Assembly (NCBI GenBank): GCA_002496905.1
Contig: DALV01000003.1
Span: forward strand, 5,945 to 11,724
From: Euryarchaeota archaeon UBA105
GTDB taxonomy: Archaea > Thermoplasmatota > Poseidoniia > Poseidoniales > Thalassarchaeaceae
DNA length: 5,780 nt
Reading direction: 5' to 3'
The notes below the pieces were generated by a model. The model worked only from the letters and a program-made list of their open reading frames with translations. It did not search any database and was not told where the DNA came from. Shown one piece after another: positions 5,355-5,780 of the stretch (position 1 is the stretch's first letter; each line of letters begins with the position of its first letter). The position numbers and the translations under genes were made by a program.

Positions 5355-5780
5355 CACATTCCATTCAATTGGAAGATGTATCTCATTCCTTCGAAGAAAT
5401 GGAAGTGTTGACATTGGGTTGTCATATACTGCTAATTTAGCATTACCAGAAGTTGTAAGTCCCTCTGCTTCGACGAGTTTTCGTAGCTTCTCCTGTAGTC
5501 TCAATGACTTGCCTGGGCGTGAGAGCCCAGAGAACTTCAGAACGGCAAACACTTCTCCTTCTACATGGAGCAGTTCTACCCCTGAGTCGTTTGGTTTTGG
5601 AAGATCTTTCATCTTGTGTTCTGATGGCATTGTGAATGCCATGAGAGATTCTTCACCGGATTGCCACATGTGAACGGGGGCAGTCATTGCGATGCTTTGT
5701 TGTCGTTCGTTTCCACCAAATATGTAGCCAGCGATTCTTCTGAAAGGCCTCGCAGATTCACCATAATTCATACCATCTGT
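5349..5780 (-). CDS. SOUL-family heme-binding protein (5' end outside window)
   Basis: On the minus strand the frame is open from the window edge to a TAA at 5351-5349. The 144 visible residues match the C-terminal two thirds of SOUL/HBP heme-binding proteins: FRRIAGYIFGGN, IAMTAPV, FTMPSEHKMKDLPKP, a central VFAVLKFSG strand, and the terminal FLRRNEIHLPIEW. An ATG at 5771 lies inside the frame, but the codons before it (T-D-G) stay open and the family normally has some 50-60 more N-terminal residues. I therefore treat the gene as truncated by the window rather than starting there. Family members bind heme or other tetrapyrroles and may buffer or carry them; the exact job in archaea is unknown. 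No signal peptide can be judged. The stop codon lies within the last codons of the M28 gene, so the two genes converge with no space for separate terminators. Confidence 0.88.
   Translation of the reverse strand, partial: TDGMNYGESARPFRRIAGYIFGGNERQQSIAMTAPVHMWQSGEESLMAFTMPSEHKMKDLPKPNDSGVELLHVEGEVFAVLKFSGLSRPGKSLRLQEKLRKLVEAEGLTTSGNAKLAVYDNPMSTLPFLRRNEIHLPIEWNVS

Noticed and set aside
5320..5673. Plus-strand 117-residue frame running past the peptidase stop
   Set aside because: It is antisense to the SOUL gene, whose motifs (YIFGGN, AMTAPV, MPSE, FLRRNE) are unmistakable.

Overview
The window looks like chromosomal DNA of a marine planktonic euryarchaeon, most likely Marine Group II (Candidatus Poseidoniales) or a close relative. 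The evidence is a long acidic array of thrombospondin type-3 (TSP3)-like repeats of the DSDGDGxGDNxDxFP type on a surface protein, a membrane lipoprotein with a short hydrophobic leader ending in a lipobox Cys, very tight gene packing, moderate GC, and the lack of clear Shine-Dalgarno sites. This placement is inferred from protein style; no rRNA or other marker gene is present.

Layout, left to right. The 3' end of an unidentified gene (1-96, +) is followed after one base by an ABA4-like (DUF4281) four-helix membrane protein (98-523, +). Its stop overlaps by 4 nt the start of a large surface esterase (520-2721, +). These three genes read as one transcription unit. The esterase has an N-terminal membrane leader, an LpqC/PHB-depolymerase-like alpha/beta-hydrolase domain with a visible Ser-Asp-His triad, 14 Ca-binding-type repeats (1540-2634), and a C-terminal transmembrane anchor. 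A 57-nt gap with a small inverted repeat and a TATA-like element leads to a dimethylarginine dimethylaminohydrolase (DDAH) (2779-3576, +). A 56-nt gap ending in a perfect 9-bp hairpin leads to a secreted lipoprotein zinc peptidase of family M28 (3633-5354, +). The last gene, a SOUL-family heme-binding protein (5349-5780, minus strand, 5' end outside the window), converges on the peptidase with a 6-nt tail-to-tail overlap.

The content fits a heterotroph feeding on particulate or dissolved polymers. An anchored esterase and a lipid-anchored aminopeptidase would act outside the membrane, and DDAH could recover citrulline and methylamines from methylated arginines released by protein breakdown. 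The ABA4-like and SOUL proteins belong to families best known from photosynthetic organisms; a link to carotenoid/retinal or tetrapyrrole chemistry is possible but not shown by the sequence. I found no mobile element, CRISPR array, tRNA or rRNA, and no clear defence or otherwise undescribed system. The most unusual items are the esterase-repeat-anchor architecture, the ABA4-like gene in its operon, the archaeal DDAH, and the hairpin at the peptidase start.
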